Source: Klebsormidium nitens (lineage: Eukaryota > Streptophyta > Klebsormidiophyceae > Klebsormidiales > Klebsormidiaceae). From it: a stretch of 64,000 nucleotides of DNA. The stretch is from the NCBI GenBank assembly GCA_000708835.1, contig DF237165.1, positions 62,001-126,000 of the forward strand, given 5' to 3'. Below the pieces are notes generated by a model. The model did no database searches, was not told where the DNA came from, and saw only the letters and a program-made list of their open reading frames with translations. Made by a program: the position numbers and the translations under genes. Below, piece by piece: positions 11,785-26,300 of the stretch; position 1 is the first letter of the stretch, and every line of letters begins with the position of its first letter.

Positions 11785-14008
11785 GATAAAGTGCTGCCAA
11801 ACAACTCAGAATGATGTCGTGACGACTTGGCGAGGGAATTCCACACACGTGCACCTTTAGCTCATTGATTGGCTGGAATGATGCAGGGCCTCTCAAGGCG
11901 GAGTCTACCATGGCTTAGTCGAGCTCGTGCGTTGAGAGCCCGCACCGACGGCCCGAGAACCTTCTTCGTCATCCCGAGCGCACCTTCGTCTTAATTCTGG
12001 GACGAAGGGACCGACTGTACATTTGTGGATTGTATAGTACTGACGTAGGGCAATGCAAGTGCGTGGCTATTAACGTAGTGGGGAAACGTAGGAGTCGTGG
12101 ATTAATTCCAGAAACTAATCGTCCAGTGTGTTTCATTTCACGTAGACTTGGCCTGTACTAGGGGGCCAGCCAGATTGTGCAGCAGTAGATTCGTGGATTG
12201 TACAGAATGTCCGACGCCGGCTCTGTTGTTTGTAAGCACTTGAGGGCTGCAGATAGGCTGCAGGTCCCCGTAGCCACTGAGAGGAGAATCGTGCGGGCCT
12301 CTTATGACGACGTCAGACACGACGTCCAGGTTCGAAACGCGTTGCCACTTCGGTCGTTCAGCTAGGCGTCCCGTGTTTTTGAATTAGTCCCATTGAATTG
12401 AGGTACAGTCTGGACGTACAGAAGGTAGGTGGATTGCTACGGGTACACCAAAAGACGGAACTTCGAGGCCGATGGCGACTTACTTTACGACTTTTGCTTG
12501 TGATTGGTTCGACTCAGTAGGAAACTAGCAAACCTTAATGCCTTTATCAGGACGGTCCGTTTGTCACATTCAGAGCTAGTCGCGTTATTGTGACGTTTTT
12601 CTCCAGACCGGGATTCCTGGAAACAAACTTGAAAGCCGAATTCTATGTGATTTGATGGTTCATGCTTGGCGCGGCGCGCAGGTCCACATGGCACAGTACT
12701 CAGTACGCGAATCCGCAATCTCGCTAGATTATCTATAGCAGAAGCAGAAGGTATTTGAAACTAATCAGGCCGGGGCCGGAGTGTGGAAGGCTTCAATCCA
12801 CACTGGACAGCGCCTAGATAAAATCGACGAAGATACTTTCGACCCAAAATTGGATTCCGTAGACCCCCAACCGCGCGGATCTTCTACCTTCCCGGTCTTG
12901 AGTCCAGGGATCATGCAGGCCCTGTGGCCGCGGCCCTACCGGCTTGCAACATCTAAACATACCTACCGCGCTAGGTCGGGCAATATAGCTTTAGCTATGT
13001 CGGGCTCAGCCGCGGCCTTCTGATGCACATGTGGCTGAGGTCAGTGCAAGCGCCGAAAAGAACTAGCATCCGCATGCACCCTTTAAGCGCGGGTAGCTGA
13101 GATAAATCTCGCGCGGGATACTTACTTACTAGTTGATTAGCAACTATCACCCATGCCAACTGTTGCACACAAAGTTCGAGAAGCAGCACTATGCAGCATC
13201 AACGTCATTGAACGATCTTATAAGTGACTGCAGTGGATTCCTAATGAACTGCAGTACATACTGCATGGAGCGCCTGCACCGTGCCTTTCATGTACAGTTT
13301 CCTTACCGAGACGGGTAGCAAACACACCGCTTGTATATCGACCAGATGAACAAGTATGACTATGTGAATACCAAGAGCGCACCCGCTCTACAATACGTTG
13401 CCACAACCACACAGGAATTTTCTGCCAAGGCCGTCCTGGCCTTTCTTGATAACTGGCGATCCAAGTTATGAGAAGAATGTTCGGATCCCGCCCAATTTAT
13501 AGGTCCGGGAATCACTCTATAAAGTTCGAAAGCTAATTCTAAGACTCAGAATGCTTCTATCGAATGCAGTCAGTTATTTTTAAACTAATTCAAACAAACA
13601 TTACAGACTCCTACGTTATCTGCAGCATTGATATATCTAAACATGCAAAATCATTATTCTAGCATTATTCTAAGTCTTAGTCTTCGATCTTCGTCTTCAG
13701 AGGTTCGAAAGTAGGTCACGACACCCTGGTAGCGACACCCCTCTGGAAGCTTCGAATCATCATATGCTATGCACGACCATCTGCTATGTGCAATATCCCT
13801 GAAAATCCTGCGAGGATCACGCTCTTTGTGCATGCGATCCCATGGAATGTCTTGGAATGGTCCTATACTTGAGCGCCACACTAGCTATATCTGAAGTACC
13901 AACACTGCTTGCAAGGCCGACACACTCTCGGACCTCAGCATTTACGGTCTGTGCCTTAACAACGGCTTTCTCCGCAGCAAGGCAATACCTTCTCCGAAGA
14001 CCAGAAAG
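11785..14008. other. Intergenic region between convergent genes
   Basis: This stretch lies between the stop of the oxidoreductase and the stop of the minus-strand receptor kinase, so it holds both 3' flanks. No frame resembles a known protein and no repeat stands out. I see nothing else in it. Confidence 0.6.
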
Positions 14009-17000
14009 TTACATACTTCTATACGTGTTTGCAAAGAGTGCTTCTTTGGAGTTCGCCCGATTCAGTCCGGTATCACTGGGCGCTCCCAGTTCCCCTTCTT
14101 TGTTGGCCGCATCTGCAACGGCGTCCCCTCCGTGTACAAGCTCAGCAAAAAGGTGCGTTTGGGAGGGGTACGAATCTGGGGGCCCGGGGGCCATACCGTA
14201 ATCCGGTGGCTCTTCATCTAATGAGCCCGACACGTTGGACATGTCAATTCTGTACTCTTTCTTTTCTATCTGTTCTAACAAGGCCATGACTTGACTCATC
14301 TTGGGCCTCTGCCCGGCCGCCCTCCTGACGCACGTGAATGCCACTTCCGCGACTTGGAGGAGCTCGTCCTTCGGAATGGACTCTGCCGGGTCGCCCAAGT
14401 CGCCAATCCGGCCAGCTTGCGCCAGCGTCTTGGCCTGCCGAACCACAAAGTTTTCTCAATGTGAGGCAGACTAGAGATTTAAATTCGACGGCTTTGGTCT
14501 CGAAGCTCGACTCGTTGGGAAAGAAGTCAAGCACAACATTCAACATGAACATGAACACGTGCAGACTGCACGCTGCTTCAAGAAAGCATTTGAACCTCTG
14601 CCAGCTGGCATGGCATTTGCACCTCTTTATAGATGGCACTCATGCTCAGACGGATACTGCAGGGTACACTTCCGCTTACACACACTCTTTGCGTCGAAGT
14701 ACGTTGCATCCCGGCCAATCTGGGCGAAGGGCACGTATATTCACAGGGATTGATAAAGTACAGTCTGTCACAATGCGTGCTCTTACCCAGTCGACCAAGT
14801 TGACCGCGTCTGGCGTGCGCGAGGTGTCAACGGCTTTGCGCCCCGTGATGAGCTCTAGCAACACCACCCCGAAGCTGTACACGTCGCTCTTCTCCGTCAG
14901 CTGGCCGGACATGGCGTACCTGCAAATAGATTGTTGGCGATTCTGAAGTGTCCCTGCAACAATGAACGGCCTTTAACATGGAATCCAATGTCACCTTAGA
15001 ACCAGAAGCTCGTAGCCTTTTACGCAGGAAAAGTATTATGACCAGGACCCCCTTTTACAATCTCCAAAGATCCAGCAACGCTTAGCTGCATAGGAAGCAG
15101 AAGGGAAACGAAACGACTGGTCATCGCGCCTCTTCGAGAGTGACCTCAAAGCTCAAAGCAGGGCTCTATTTTCCAGGAAATAAGTCCCAGACCTCAAATA
15201 AGAGTGTTCCTTGCAAACGCACGCTTCCCATCAATCAAGCGAGTCGTGAGAAAAATCGGTCGGGACGCGCGCCGTGCGGCTCAGGCCTTGGTTAACTTCA
15301 GAATCCTGAATACATTCAACTCACTCTGGCGCAAGGTAGCCGAAGGTGCCGATGACTCGCGTGGTGACGTGCGTCTCGTCAAGGCCGCTGAGGCGCGCCA
15401 GCCCGAAGTCGGCCACCTTAGCCTGCAGCCGCTCGTCCAGCAAGATGTTGCTCGACTTGACGTCGCGGTGGATCTGCAACAGAGCACGCACGCGGAGCGG
15501 GGTTACGCTCAGACGCTGCTACTCTGAGTGCACGAGAAGCAGCTAATTGGGTTACGCTGAGAGTTGGGTAAGGTTTCGTCAGCACTGCTTCTGTTGTCAC
15601 CAAAGACAGAATCCTTCGTCGGAGCCTGGTCGGTAAACCTCAATACCGACACATATTACCGCAAGTGGTCGGCGTCCTGCGGATTGGAGAAAGACTTGCA
15701 CGACTTGCTGAAGCACGGAGTCGCACTTACAATTCTTGGACTGCAGTCTTCGTGCAGGTAGGCCAGCCCCCGTGCTGAGTCCACCGCAATGCGCAGCCGC
15801 GTCGCCCACGGCATCACCTGCTCTCGCGCACGCTCACCTGATCCAACAGAAGCGACGTGCGTTAGAGCCGTTGTCGGACACAACTAAAGATGTTGTATTG
15901 GAGCGAAAGATTACTGGGAAAGATGATGAAACCACGAGCTTGAGCCACCAGGGCTGTAGGGCGGTTTAATACCAGTAGTTTCCGAGTGTTGCGAGTTAAC
16001 CTTTCGAGCAGGTTGCATCACGCCAAGGTAAAAGTGCCAATCAGATGATCAGCTCGTGCACGCAGAACGTTATCACGAAGGATATGCTCGCAATCCTTCG
16101 GCAGCGAGAAATCTAAACGAGTTTCATAAGGATCAAGGGGGGGAGGCGGCCGCTGACCAAAGAGGTGGGAGTCGAGCGAGCCGTTGGGCAGGTAGTCGTA
16201 GACAAGGAGTCGCTTGGCGCCCTCGGAGCAGCATCCGCGCAGGCGCACCACGTTGCGGTGGCGCACGCTGCTGATAATGTCCACCTCGCTCCGAAACTCG
16301 CGCTCGCCCTGGCTGCGCGCGCTGCCCAGCCGCTTCACCGCCACCACGTCCCCGCCCTTCAACACACCTTTGTACACGTGACCAAACCCGCCTGCGCATG
16401 AAAGACTCAACTTCAAAAATTGCCGGCTATGAAAGTTTTGGAGTTTAAGCATAACTGAAGCACAGTAAAGACCAGAGCAAGTAGAGCCTTGTCAGGCCCG
16501 ATTACAAACGATACTCCCAACAACGAGTTGTCGGATGCACATCGTGCAAAGACGGCTGACAGAGAAACCTGGCTTCTGGCACGCGTTTTTGTCTCATGCG
16601 ACCTTGCCCGGTCGTCTCGTCAGTACGAGATTTCCAGGCATACTCGAATGCAGGAACAGGTGCAAAATGCCCAATCAACTCGGCTGCTCCGGCTTCTGCT
16701 TGGCCGAGCACCTAGTTCCTTCTCTCACAAGGTCAAAGAAGGCGCGCACCTTCCCCCAGGATGTTGTCCTCGCTGAACTGGCCAGTCGCGCGGCTGAGCT
16801 CGCGGTAGCTGTACACGTCCCAGCGCTTGTTGGGCAGCGCCACACCGAGGGGCCGGGCCGCACTGCCCAGCAGGGGGCCGCGGCTGGACGGCAGCGGGAG
16901 CAGCGCGGCAGCTGGGCAAACAACAATCAGGTTATGCATAACATTTTATTGGTCTGTGTTTGGCACTGTTGTCTCCTTCACATTTTTATCGGTTTGCTGT

Positions 17001-20000
17001 CTGGCGCGCCACCTTGACGTGGTGGAAGCTGCGGAAATGCATGCGTCTGCTGGAACTGAGCGGACTGAGTTGGGTTCGGTCAAGCGGACAAGATTTAGGG
17101 CAGAGCTGTAGAAAAGATATACCCAACTGACCAAGATGGTTCGTACGAATTTTCAAAAAGACTGCTTCCCTAGAGGACTCCATAATAACTCCCTTTTAGA
17201 AGCACGCATAGGCACACTATGCGTGCTCGCTCCACACTTTTGCAGGAAGTCTTCACTGGTCTTTGCAATCATCTGATAAAGGCACACGGTCCGGCTCTGC
17301 TCCTAACTCATAAAGACTCGGCTCTGCCGCAGTATCTCTCCCGCTCACCTCCCTTGCTGGTTGGCGATGCCACGTCATTAAGCCCCCGTCGCCGCCGCCA
17401 CACCAGGAACGCGCCCCCCGCGATCACGAGCACCATCGCCAGAAGCACGCCCACCACGATGCCCGCCGTCGTCCCTGAGTCGGACCCACCTCCACCGCCC
17501 CTGCCTATGCCATCTGCACGGCAAGTTGATGAGCTGAGAAAAGACGACACGGAAGGCAAATCAAAATTTCTTTGCCCTGACTGTATCTTTATGGAGATCT
17601 GCAGCCTGCCAGTCGTTTTGAGGGGCGCGGAGCACTCATGTGACCGAGCAGGCTATAGCACGCTGGATGACGTGGCAAAGGGCGAGTAGTCTTGCTACCT
17701 GTGCTGAAAAACCTAACAAGAGAATCCTTAAGCAGGCCCTGAGTTTCTTTGATTGATACTCCACTGATCAAGAAGCAGGGGAAACGGAACGGAAGCACAG
17801 ACCTGGTGCCATATAATTTCGTGCTGAAAGTGTGCGACGTCCGTCTTTTGTGTTCCGCTGGCATAACAAAAGCACGAAAGGAGATTTGTACCTGGGGGCG
17901 GTGGCATGCCTGGAGGGCCAATAGGGCTCGTCTCTGGAGATGGAGGGGAGGAGCCGTCGGAGCAGAGGGGCAGGCCTGGCGCTCCGCACAGGCCGCGGTT
18001 GTTGCTGACACTGTTTCAAAAACAGCGGTGCGTCAGGGTTGGCTTTAGCACTTCAAGAGCACACTCGCTCACTTTGAGCTCGTTGAGAATTACGCGACTA
18101 TGAACATATGCAACCAACCCTCAGACACAGACCGGGTAGCATATTCTGAAGCTGCAAGAATGTGACCAAGGCTCTTCGTGAAGAGGGTCGACAATGAAAG
18201 AATGAACCAAAGAAGGCCTCGAGGACCAACTTCGCTGGTCTCACTAACTTCGGATTCACAGACACTCTGAACGATTCTGAAAATTAGACCCAGCAGATGA
18301 ACCGTTCTGGTGTGCTCACTTGAGGAACGGGATGGTGAGCAGGCTGGCGGGCACCGCTTGCGTCAAATAGTTGCTGCTGATGTCCAGCGTCTGCAGCGCC
18401 CCCCCCCGGTTGAGGCCCGCCGGGATGCTCCCCGAGTAGCCATTGTTATTGAGGCGCACGGTGCGCAAGCGCGGTAGCGTGCCTAGAAACGCCGGCAGTA
18501 GCCCGCTCAGCTGGTTGTACCCTGCCGTGCTGCACAGCAACGGAAATTCAGTAAGGATGCAGCGGACGAGAGCTAATGTATAGCCACTGTACTCCTGACC
18601 GGTGGTGAGTCTGATGTGCCTGTGTTGCTCGCCCGTTTCATCCGCTTTCGATTGAGACAGGGGATTCCAAAATGAACCCTCTGTTCAGTTGATCCGTCAA
18701 CAACTGCAAGATGCGACTATTCTGTCGAAGTGTCACCAGGAGGCGAGCCGCACTTCACACACGCGCTCTTGCTACAGACGCAGACTGAAACATCTGGTCC
18801 AACGTCAATGCCTGGCTTGTTAGTCCAAACTCAAAAGCGTCCGACAGTGGGCATACCAGTCCCGGAATCATCAGAACTCTGGGCGCTTGGACCCCACTCA
18901 TTTGAGGGACTGAGTACAGAAACCAAGACCCTGATGCAAGCTGCGCACATGAGAGGTTTCGTTCTTTAATGATGTGCTCTCACACTGTATGAAAGTCGAA
19001 CTAGGTCCATGTGACACAATGCATCGATCGGTCTCACTGCAAGCCACAACATTCAACCTAAGTACCTATATCCTGGTACAACGTCTTCAGACGAAGTAGG
19101 ACGGAAAGGGTAAAGCGACGGAAAGGCGGAGGGGTATTGCACTTACAGAGTTTCGAGGTTGACCAGGTTGGCGAAGGTGGAGGGCAGGTTGTTGAATAGC
19201 GAATTGTGTTCCTGCACAGTCGGATACAAAGGGTCGTCCACGTTGAACCAAGAGGAGCCCGGCTGAAACCGTAGACGCTGCTTGATTTACATGTCCACAG
19301 ACTGCACAGACTGCCCAATTTCTCGATGGTGCTGTTCACCTTCAACTTCTAATAGACAGGAACCAATCTCCAAACTCATCATCGTGGAGATGGGCCAGTC
19401 AAAACCAGGGGTGAAATGAAAAGCGGTCTAAAGTGAAATTGTAAGGTCGCTCCATATATTCTCGCATGCATATCCGCATATATACTCAAGGCCCTGAGCG
19501 CGGGCTTACCAGGGTCAAGGTGACAAGGGCACTCAAGTTGCCAAATGAGTCGGGGACCTGCACATTCAGTCTGATGTAATTGAGAGGGGGATCGCTTTTC
19601 GAAGGCAACAGAGGAGCATAAAGATTCAGGCCGCTTTACCAATAAGGAAGGCCCCAAGTTCGAAGTCAGAAGTCCAAGCTGCCTTTCGTCGGACCCTAGA
19701 AACTGGACCGCTTTCCTCTTTTGTGAAGGGGCATGGTGGCTTTGTCAGTTCCACCTGACGTTGCTTCATTGATTCTCCGCTCATAATCAGAGTTCAACTT
19801 CTGGCTCGACAATTCTCTTCAGCTTTCAGTGCTCAGTAGCTAAGAAAGCACCCCATACAGCTCAAATCGTGTTGGGCAGAATCAGAGGGAATATCAGAGG
19901 GTACAGAGCTGGTAAAATAACTGACCGGTCCTTGGAACTGGTTGTTGTCAAGGAGGAGCGTGGTGCAACGGGAGAGCTGGCCGAGTGTGGACGGGAGGGC

Positions 20001-22249
20001 CCCCGTCAGCTGAAGGTTGCCGCTCACAGAGCTGCAGGCAAAGCAGTGGTCTCAGGCGTCACAACGCATGCTCAAGGTACCGTCCGATTATATGATAAGA
20101 CTTGGAGCTTGTCCAATATCGAAAGGCGGCAGTCACAGCAACTGTGTTGCCGTGTAAAGATCAGGCTCAGCTTTCAGAAATGGATTACTTCGAAGTAGAG
20201 GGCAAAAGTAGCTTTCTTCCTGACTGCACCATGACGGTGCAATCTCATATCAAGGAAACAGCAAAAGCGGCGAGAACAAATTTGGGCACAAGGGTAGGGC
20301 AGACTCACAAATAGGTGAGCGTACTGAGGCTGCCCAGGGCACTGGGAAACTGGCCAGAGAACCCGTTGAATGAAAGATCACTGCACAGAGACACGAGCAC
20401 CGTGACCAGTTGCTCAAAGCTTGAGGAGGTCGGGGGGATGCAGCGCACTGAGAATGCAGGTTACGGCGCACCAAGCATCTTACGCACTCGCCTTGCGGAA
20501 AAAAGGGCAGATTGTAACGTGCGGGCAAAATAAGGACACACATGATTGGGGTGAAGGGATCGGAGTGCACTTACAGGTAGCTAAGGGCACGCAAACTTCC
20601 CAACTCCGCAGGGATGCTCCCCGTTAATAGGTTGCCCCGCAGGTCGCTGCAACCAGTGAACAAGCAGCTGTAAGTGCGGTGATGCATTGGACGACGGCGC
20701 CTCCAACTTATTGTCTACAAGTACCCTGAAAGAGTGATGTCATATGATATGGCCAATTGAACAAACACTGGACGCCTGCGCTTCGAACAGTTGCCCAGCG
20801 CCCCGTAGATTCTCTTTGTGAAAGCTAGCGGCTGAATAAGAAAGGTCAGCCCCGGAGCTCGCATAAACTTACAATGGATTTGTTAGTCATTGCAGGTTGA
20901 AGTCCCCAGCTACATAGCCTGATGGCTTGAGACATGCACTGATTGATTGACAGACCGACCAGAACTTGATGGAAGATAAGGCCGAAATTTAGAAGGTAAC
21001 CGATTGCCAGCTAAGCTAAATGCAAGAGGACAGGTGGCAACTTACAGGGTCTGCAGATTAGTGAGCTGGCCAAAGGAGCTGGGAATGCTGGATGCAAGGC
21101 TGTTGTTGGCCAGCTGCAAGCGTTGTAGCGCCCCCAGGTTGCCCAGCCCAGGAGTGAGTGGCCCAGACAAGTCCAGACTGTCTAGTACGCTGTAGGAGGG
21201 GAAAATTTGAGGAATCGAATTGTGACATAGCATTGTGGATGCAATTTCGTCACACAAGCCTGGTATTTGAGTGCGACGCTATGCGTCCACCAGACGAGGT
21301 CAGACCTCCCATTCTGAAGCATAGCAAGGATGCAACTGAATGCAAAGTGCGGCACAGCTTCTCAAAAACTTTGTGTTGAGGATGGGGCAACCGGCTGCGA
21401 CACCACTGGCCAGGTGATTGAGAAGTAGCATTGCTTACAGCTGCACAATCCGGAGGCCAGAGCATGTGACCCCCAGCCAGGCTTGGCCTGGAACACAGGG
21501 ATCTCCTACAGCCTCGGACCAGGACGCCACCACCTGGGGGTTCTTAAGGCCCCACTTGAACTCAAGCAATGCGGCACCTGCCAACACCAGGCTCCGCGTC
21601 AGAGGGGCTTGAGCCTTGATGCGCTCAACACAAAGCAGCACGAAGTGAATGGGTTGACTCGAGTCATTTTGCAAAACCGTTCACCATCAAGTCCCAGGCT
21701 TGCCATGAGCCGAACAACTCGAAGATGCACACCTCATAGGGACATCATTGACAACACCCTGATGTGCAATTCCTTTGGATAACTAGAGTTAGCACACGCA
21801 GCTCATCAAATGCGGACTGGCACATTGCATTGCAGCAAAGAATGCAACGTATAGATGAATGAGCAGCTATGTACAGTTCCACGACCCCACCAGGATTGAC
21901 TGGTGGCAGCAGGTTACTATCAAGAACGCCTTTGTTTTGACTCTTTGAGAACAATTGTTGTCTAGGGCAACATTAAAACACAGATAAATGCACTGTATGT
22001 TGGTTACAGCTACTCCAAGCCAATTGTAGAACGGTCGATATGAGGGGAACCAGAAAAGTAAGCGACTGATGATAACAACGGAGCGGTCCTTTCAAGCTCC
22101 TTTGCCTTCGGCCTTGCACCAATGCTGCATCACTTCACCAAGAGGTAATACTCACCGTCCCCCGGATCCGCCTTCAATGTCCTCAGCAACAGGAGGACAA
22201 TAATGCCGAGGAGTGCACCGCGGGCATGGGCAGCACACAGAAGCGCCAT
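14009..22249 (-). CDS. Leucine-rich-repeat receptor-like protein kinase
   Basis: Seventeen minus-strand exons close in frame to 812 aa: 22156-22249, 21439-21577, 21046-21189, 20575-20646, 20309-20380, 19926-20031, 19510-19557, 19147-19211, 18320-18529, 17892-18004, 17349-17513, 16750-16911, 16158-16391, 15731-15837, 15325-15473, 14787-14919, 14009-14434. Exon 1 encodes a signal peptide (residues 1 to about 27, core GIIVLLLL). An LRR N-terminal cap follows, then about ten LRRs mostly cut into phase-2 exons of 72 or 144 nt, and a NRGLCG cap. A membrane span (371-393) is followed by RRRR. The kinase keeps its key residues: GEGGFG loop (462-467), K483, HRD with D581, DFG with D599 and APE with E627. 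It should therefore be an active Ser/Thr kinase at the plasma membrane. The RD-type catalytic loop fits activation-loop control. The ligand is unknown. The start is fixed by the signal peptide and the phase match to exon 2. Confidence 0.92.
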
Positions 22250-23363
22250 GTCGATGATGAGGCACTCTGGGACCAAACCCTAATGATGGTACCAAGCTAA
22301 GCTCCTCCCTTTGGTTGCCTGCACTGGCTTTGAGTGACACCTTGACAAGGTGTCACTCTTCAGACGCCACCGGGGCCGCATCAGTGACATCATCTGACAC
22401 TTAGTGGCTGGCCCAAAGATCGCCCCTTTCTTACCCTGCAGAAGGTTGCGTTGGAGTGCCAAGCAGATCAAACCATATCAGTATTATTAACAGCAACAGA
22501 AGGATCGAATCGGAGGGCTTCAGAGCAGCTTCATAAGATTCAGAATGGATGTACTCCGTTCATTACTATTGTTGCTCTACCTTGGAAGTGTGCCTTTTGC
22601 GTGAGGCAGTTTACGCTCATACCTGACATCTCAAAGACGCTGCATTTCATTACCCAGTATGGCTGGCAGAGCACCCGCATCTTGCTGATCCACCAAAATC
22701 AACAGAGCATAGGTGGCCTCCTTGGAACTCTCGCCCCAGTGTAGAGCTCTAGAGAGGAAATGTGAGACAAGGCGACTGATCCAGCCGCCAGCGCCCATGA
22801 GGCTGATGTGGCTGTGGGCCGTGGCCCGTGGCAACGGGCGTCTACGGTAGCTGCCCCATGTGTATTTCCGGCGACATCCAAATAATCGATTACGACTCCA
22901 TGTCGCTGCAGATTCAAGTGCACGTGGGATTTGAGCGACTCCAAAGGTAGGATTTGGGGCATCCGGTCGCCGTGTGCACGACGCCCTTGGAACTCGTGAG
23001 AGTGTCGTGCGCAGCTGAGCAGTATGGTCAGCAATAAGAACTGAGGGTTAAAGCATTGGTTAGTATGGGAACGAAGGCCTTGTTCTACACCTTCCCGCAA
23101 ACACATGCGGCACAACGTGTCCAGTGGAGGTTTGTGGCCCAGAGCTGTGTCACTTGAAAGCCGCTTGGTTTAACATCCAAGGTTAATCCTTAAACAAGAA
23201 GCTAGTGGCTCAAATTCAGGGGGAGCTCCGAGATCAGAACTCTGCATTTCCGATGAAATGCACCTTGGAGGCGAAGACGATGACAGGCGCGATATCATTC
23301 CACCTACACTAGCCTCATGGGAATGGCTTGATTTGGTCGCAAGAGCAAAGTGTGCAGGGCAAG
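22250..23363. promoter_or_regulatory. Divergent intergenic region (putative bidirectional promoter)
   Basis: About 1.1 kb separates the start of the minus-strand receptor kinase from the start of plus-strand ARF-GEF copy 1, so both promoters and leaders should lie here. No clear TATA box or repeat was found. I see no homology to the corresponding upstream region of copy 2 (43156-44183). No coding sequence is recognisable. Confidence 0.5.
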
Positions 23364-26300
23364 ATGACAGGGCCCCAGGTGGCGACCGTTGGTGAGGGCA
23401 CAAGGTGGACAGGGGCTCACATGGCTTGTCTGATCATGACAGAGGTCGACCAGGTGATTGCGATGATGAGGCAGGACGCACAGTGGGCTGATGTTCCAAG
23501 GAACCTGGTAAGCTTTGCGCCTTTGCCATATCAGTGCTTCAAACGCGGGATGATGACAAAGGGAGAGTCCTGTGTTTTTGGAGGAAGTATGTGGGTACTG
23601 AAGATTGTCCATTGGTTTTGACGCCAAAAGTCAAGCACTTCCACCAGCTTGATGTGTCCTGCGCAATTCAAAGGGTCGGTTGGGGATTTTTTTGGAACCT
23701 GAAGCTGGCAAAACAATTCAGCCTTAAATATTTTGGTGAAGCAGAATTGTTGCTCTCTGCGCTGCTGTCGTTCAAAAGTCTCTGATTTTGGGTGGCACTT
23801 CTTGTTATCAGTTTTTAAAGACATCTCAAACTCTAGGCAGAATTCGGGCACGCTTTTGGGGTGACTACACGTTTTGCTGGAATGGAGCAGTCAACATATT
23901 GCAGTCATGTCGATGCAGAGTTGAGATTTTCGAAGCTTGTTGACTATATTGCCAACGTGTTGTGCTGCAAACGGCCAATGCGATATCCGTCGTTATTGAT
24001 TTCCTGGCCATTAAACTTCTAGAAACCCATGCCAATCTTGTTGTAATCAATGACAGTGGTCTTGGAATGATATACCGGTCTCATTCATCTTTCTTCTATC
24101 GCAGGACGAGGCTGTTTGTGGAGGCCCTTTTCTACAGGAATTCAAAGATCTAAGTAGGGACATATTCGCATGGAAACGTAAGCGATTGTGTTCCCTTATA
24201 AAAATTTCAACGTGCTGCCTTATTTACTGCTGTTACTTTGACTGCCTCATGTGTTGCATAAAAACACCAGCTTGGTCATGAGCCAATTCTGTATGCACTG
24301 AGGTTCTCTGGAACTGGTGACCAAAAGCAAGGACCGTGATTCAAGTTCTTACAGCAAAGCGGTGCCATGTGCGTGCTAGATATTCATGTGTGCACTTTAC
24401 CGGTCTCTTCCGGTACCAGCTCGTGGGAGAGACATTGACATGACCTGGACAATCCTACAAGAGTTGGATTCCTGTTTTTGTGATCGTCAGATTCCCCGTA
24501 TAATTATACTTATTCCTTACGAGTGGAAAATTGATGGGTTGATGGTGTCAGACAAATCATCCTCGGTCCAACCTTTAATTACTTCAAGAAAGACTTCGCC
24601 CCGAGAATGCTACTTGCCGCCAGCTCAGAAGTCTGCGACTAGCTTTTGCTCCTTGAAGAGTTGGCGCTGACAGCGTTTGCGTTTCTTGCAGATTGGGCGA
24701 CAGTGAAGCCCATGGACTATCTGGCCCCTTTCCTTGGGCTGATTCGCTCCAAGGAGACAAGCGCCCCTGTCACAGGAGTAGCACTCCTGGCAGTCTACAA
24801 GATAGTGACATTTGAGATGTTCCGTGAGTCCTCAAATTGGATGATTTTCTTTGTTTACTTTGACCTGATCAGATTCTGCAATAAGCTCAATTGTGCAGAA
24901 GAAACAGTCGTTGAACAAACTTGGAAGTCATGAGGGTATGTGAGAGAGCTTGTGACAAGCACTTATTTTTGACCCATTGAACTTGGAACCGAACGGTAGG
25001 ACTGTCACACCAAGGTGTAGCACAACGGAGATTCGTACTTCTTTTCCAATTTTTTGTAAGATTTTGGCTTGACTGTACAGTGTGAGAGTCTATCTGTAAT
25101 CCTTTGGACCAAATAAAGGTTTCAGCTGCTCTGTCGATTCGAGATGTAAAGACATGGCACCCATGTAACCTGAGAGTTAGTAGGTTTTGCATGTACATGG
25201 ACCAAAGAGGCTGGGCACTTTCATGTAACGAAACACAAGAAGTAAACTTTTCCGAAGACTGACATCGTGCAAATCCTTTCAGACAAGGAGTCGGTCGACG
25301 CGGCTGAGGCAATGCATCTGATCGTGGATGCGGTGACGGGCTGCGAATTCAGAGCGAGTGACCCAGCATCTGAGGAATTTGTCCTTTTGCAGATCGGACA
25401 GGTGAGCAGCGTCAATTCCTGCTGATCGTAATTCGGTGAACGTGCTGTCTTGTTCACTGAGTTAAAGCAACGCCTTCTATGTCTCCTGCCCACAAAATAA
25501 AAGCGGGAAGCGTCAAGCAACACATGGTGGGTTCCTGCCTTTGTCCACTTGAGATAGGAAATAGGAGGTACTATAATGAATGGCAGCCCAGGCGTCACTT
25601 GAAAATCGAGTGGACTAGAGTGATCATCAATTCCATTTGTGCTCTGAGTAAAAGAGAAGGAGGGTCAAGGTTGGAGGGACTGTGATCTGTCCTCGAATCA
25701 TTGATTTCGCAAAAGCGCGGTTCAAAACTTGGTCTTTGAAACTGTCCTTGTGCTCATCCAAGGAGTCAACCGCTGACGCTTCATTCTTTGCAGGTCCTGT
25801 TGGCGTGCCTCAGGTGCGGGGCGGGCCCGCTGCTGAGGAACGCTGACGTGATCAACATCATCAACACGTGCCTGCATGTGGCCTTCGCCAAAGGCAAGCT
25901 GCTGCAGCGCATGATATGCCAGACGATGCAGGATATTGTCCGTGCCATCTTCGGCAGGTGAGGCGGCTGGGACAAAAAGAAACGCGTCGTCCACTGACTT
26001 CGGTCGCAGTGCGAGGGACAAGTCCAAGGAAATGTGGTTTTCAGAATTCGTACGCAGCGTGAGGCAACAAGCTAGTGACAATTGGAAGACAGTGCTCTTT
26101 GTTGAAGCATCTCTATGGTTCGATGCGAGATGTTCACCAGATGCCCAAAGTATCTCGGTGCTTCCAACTTACGTTTAAGGTTTCTGTGCCCTCCTAGCAA
26201 GTTGCTAAATCATCACTCCTCGTCTTTCCAGGCTTCACGAATTCGGGCCCGCAGAGGATGGCCTCCCTAGAGTAGATGCCACGGATCTCGACACAGATGT

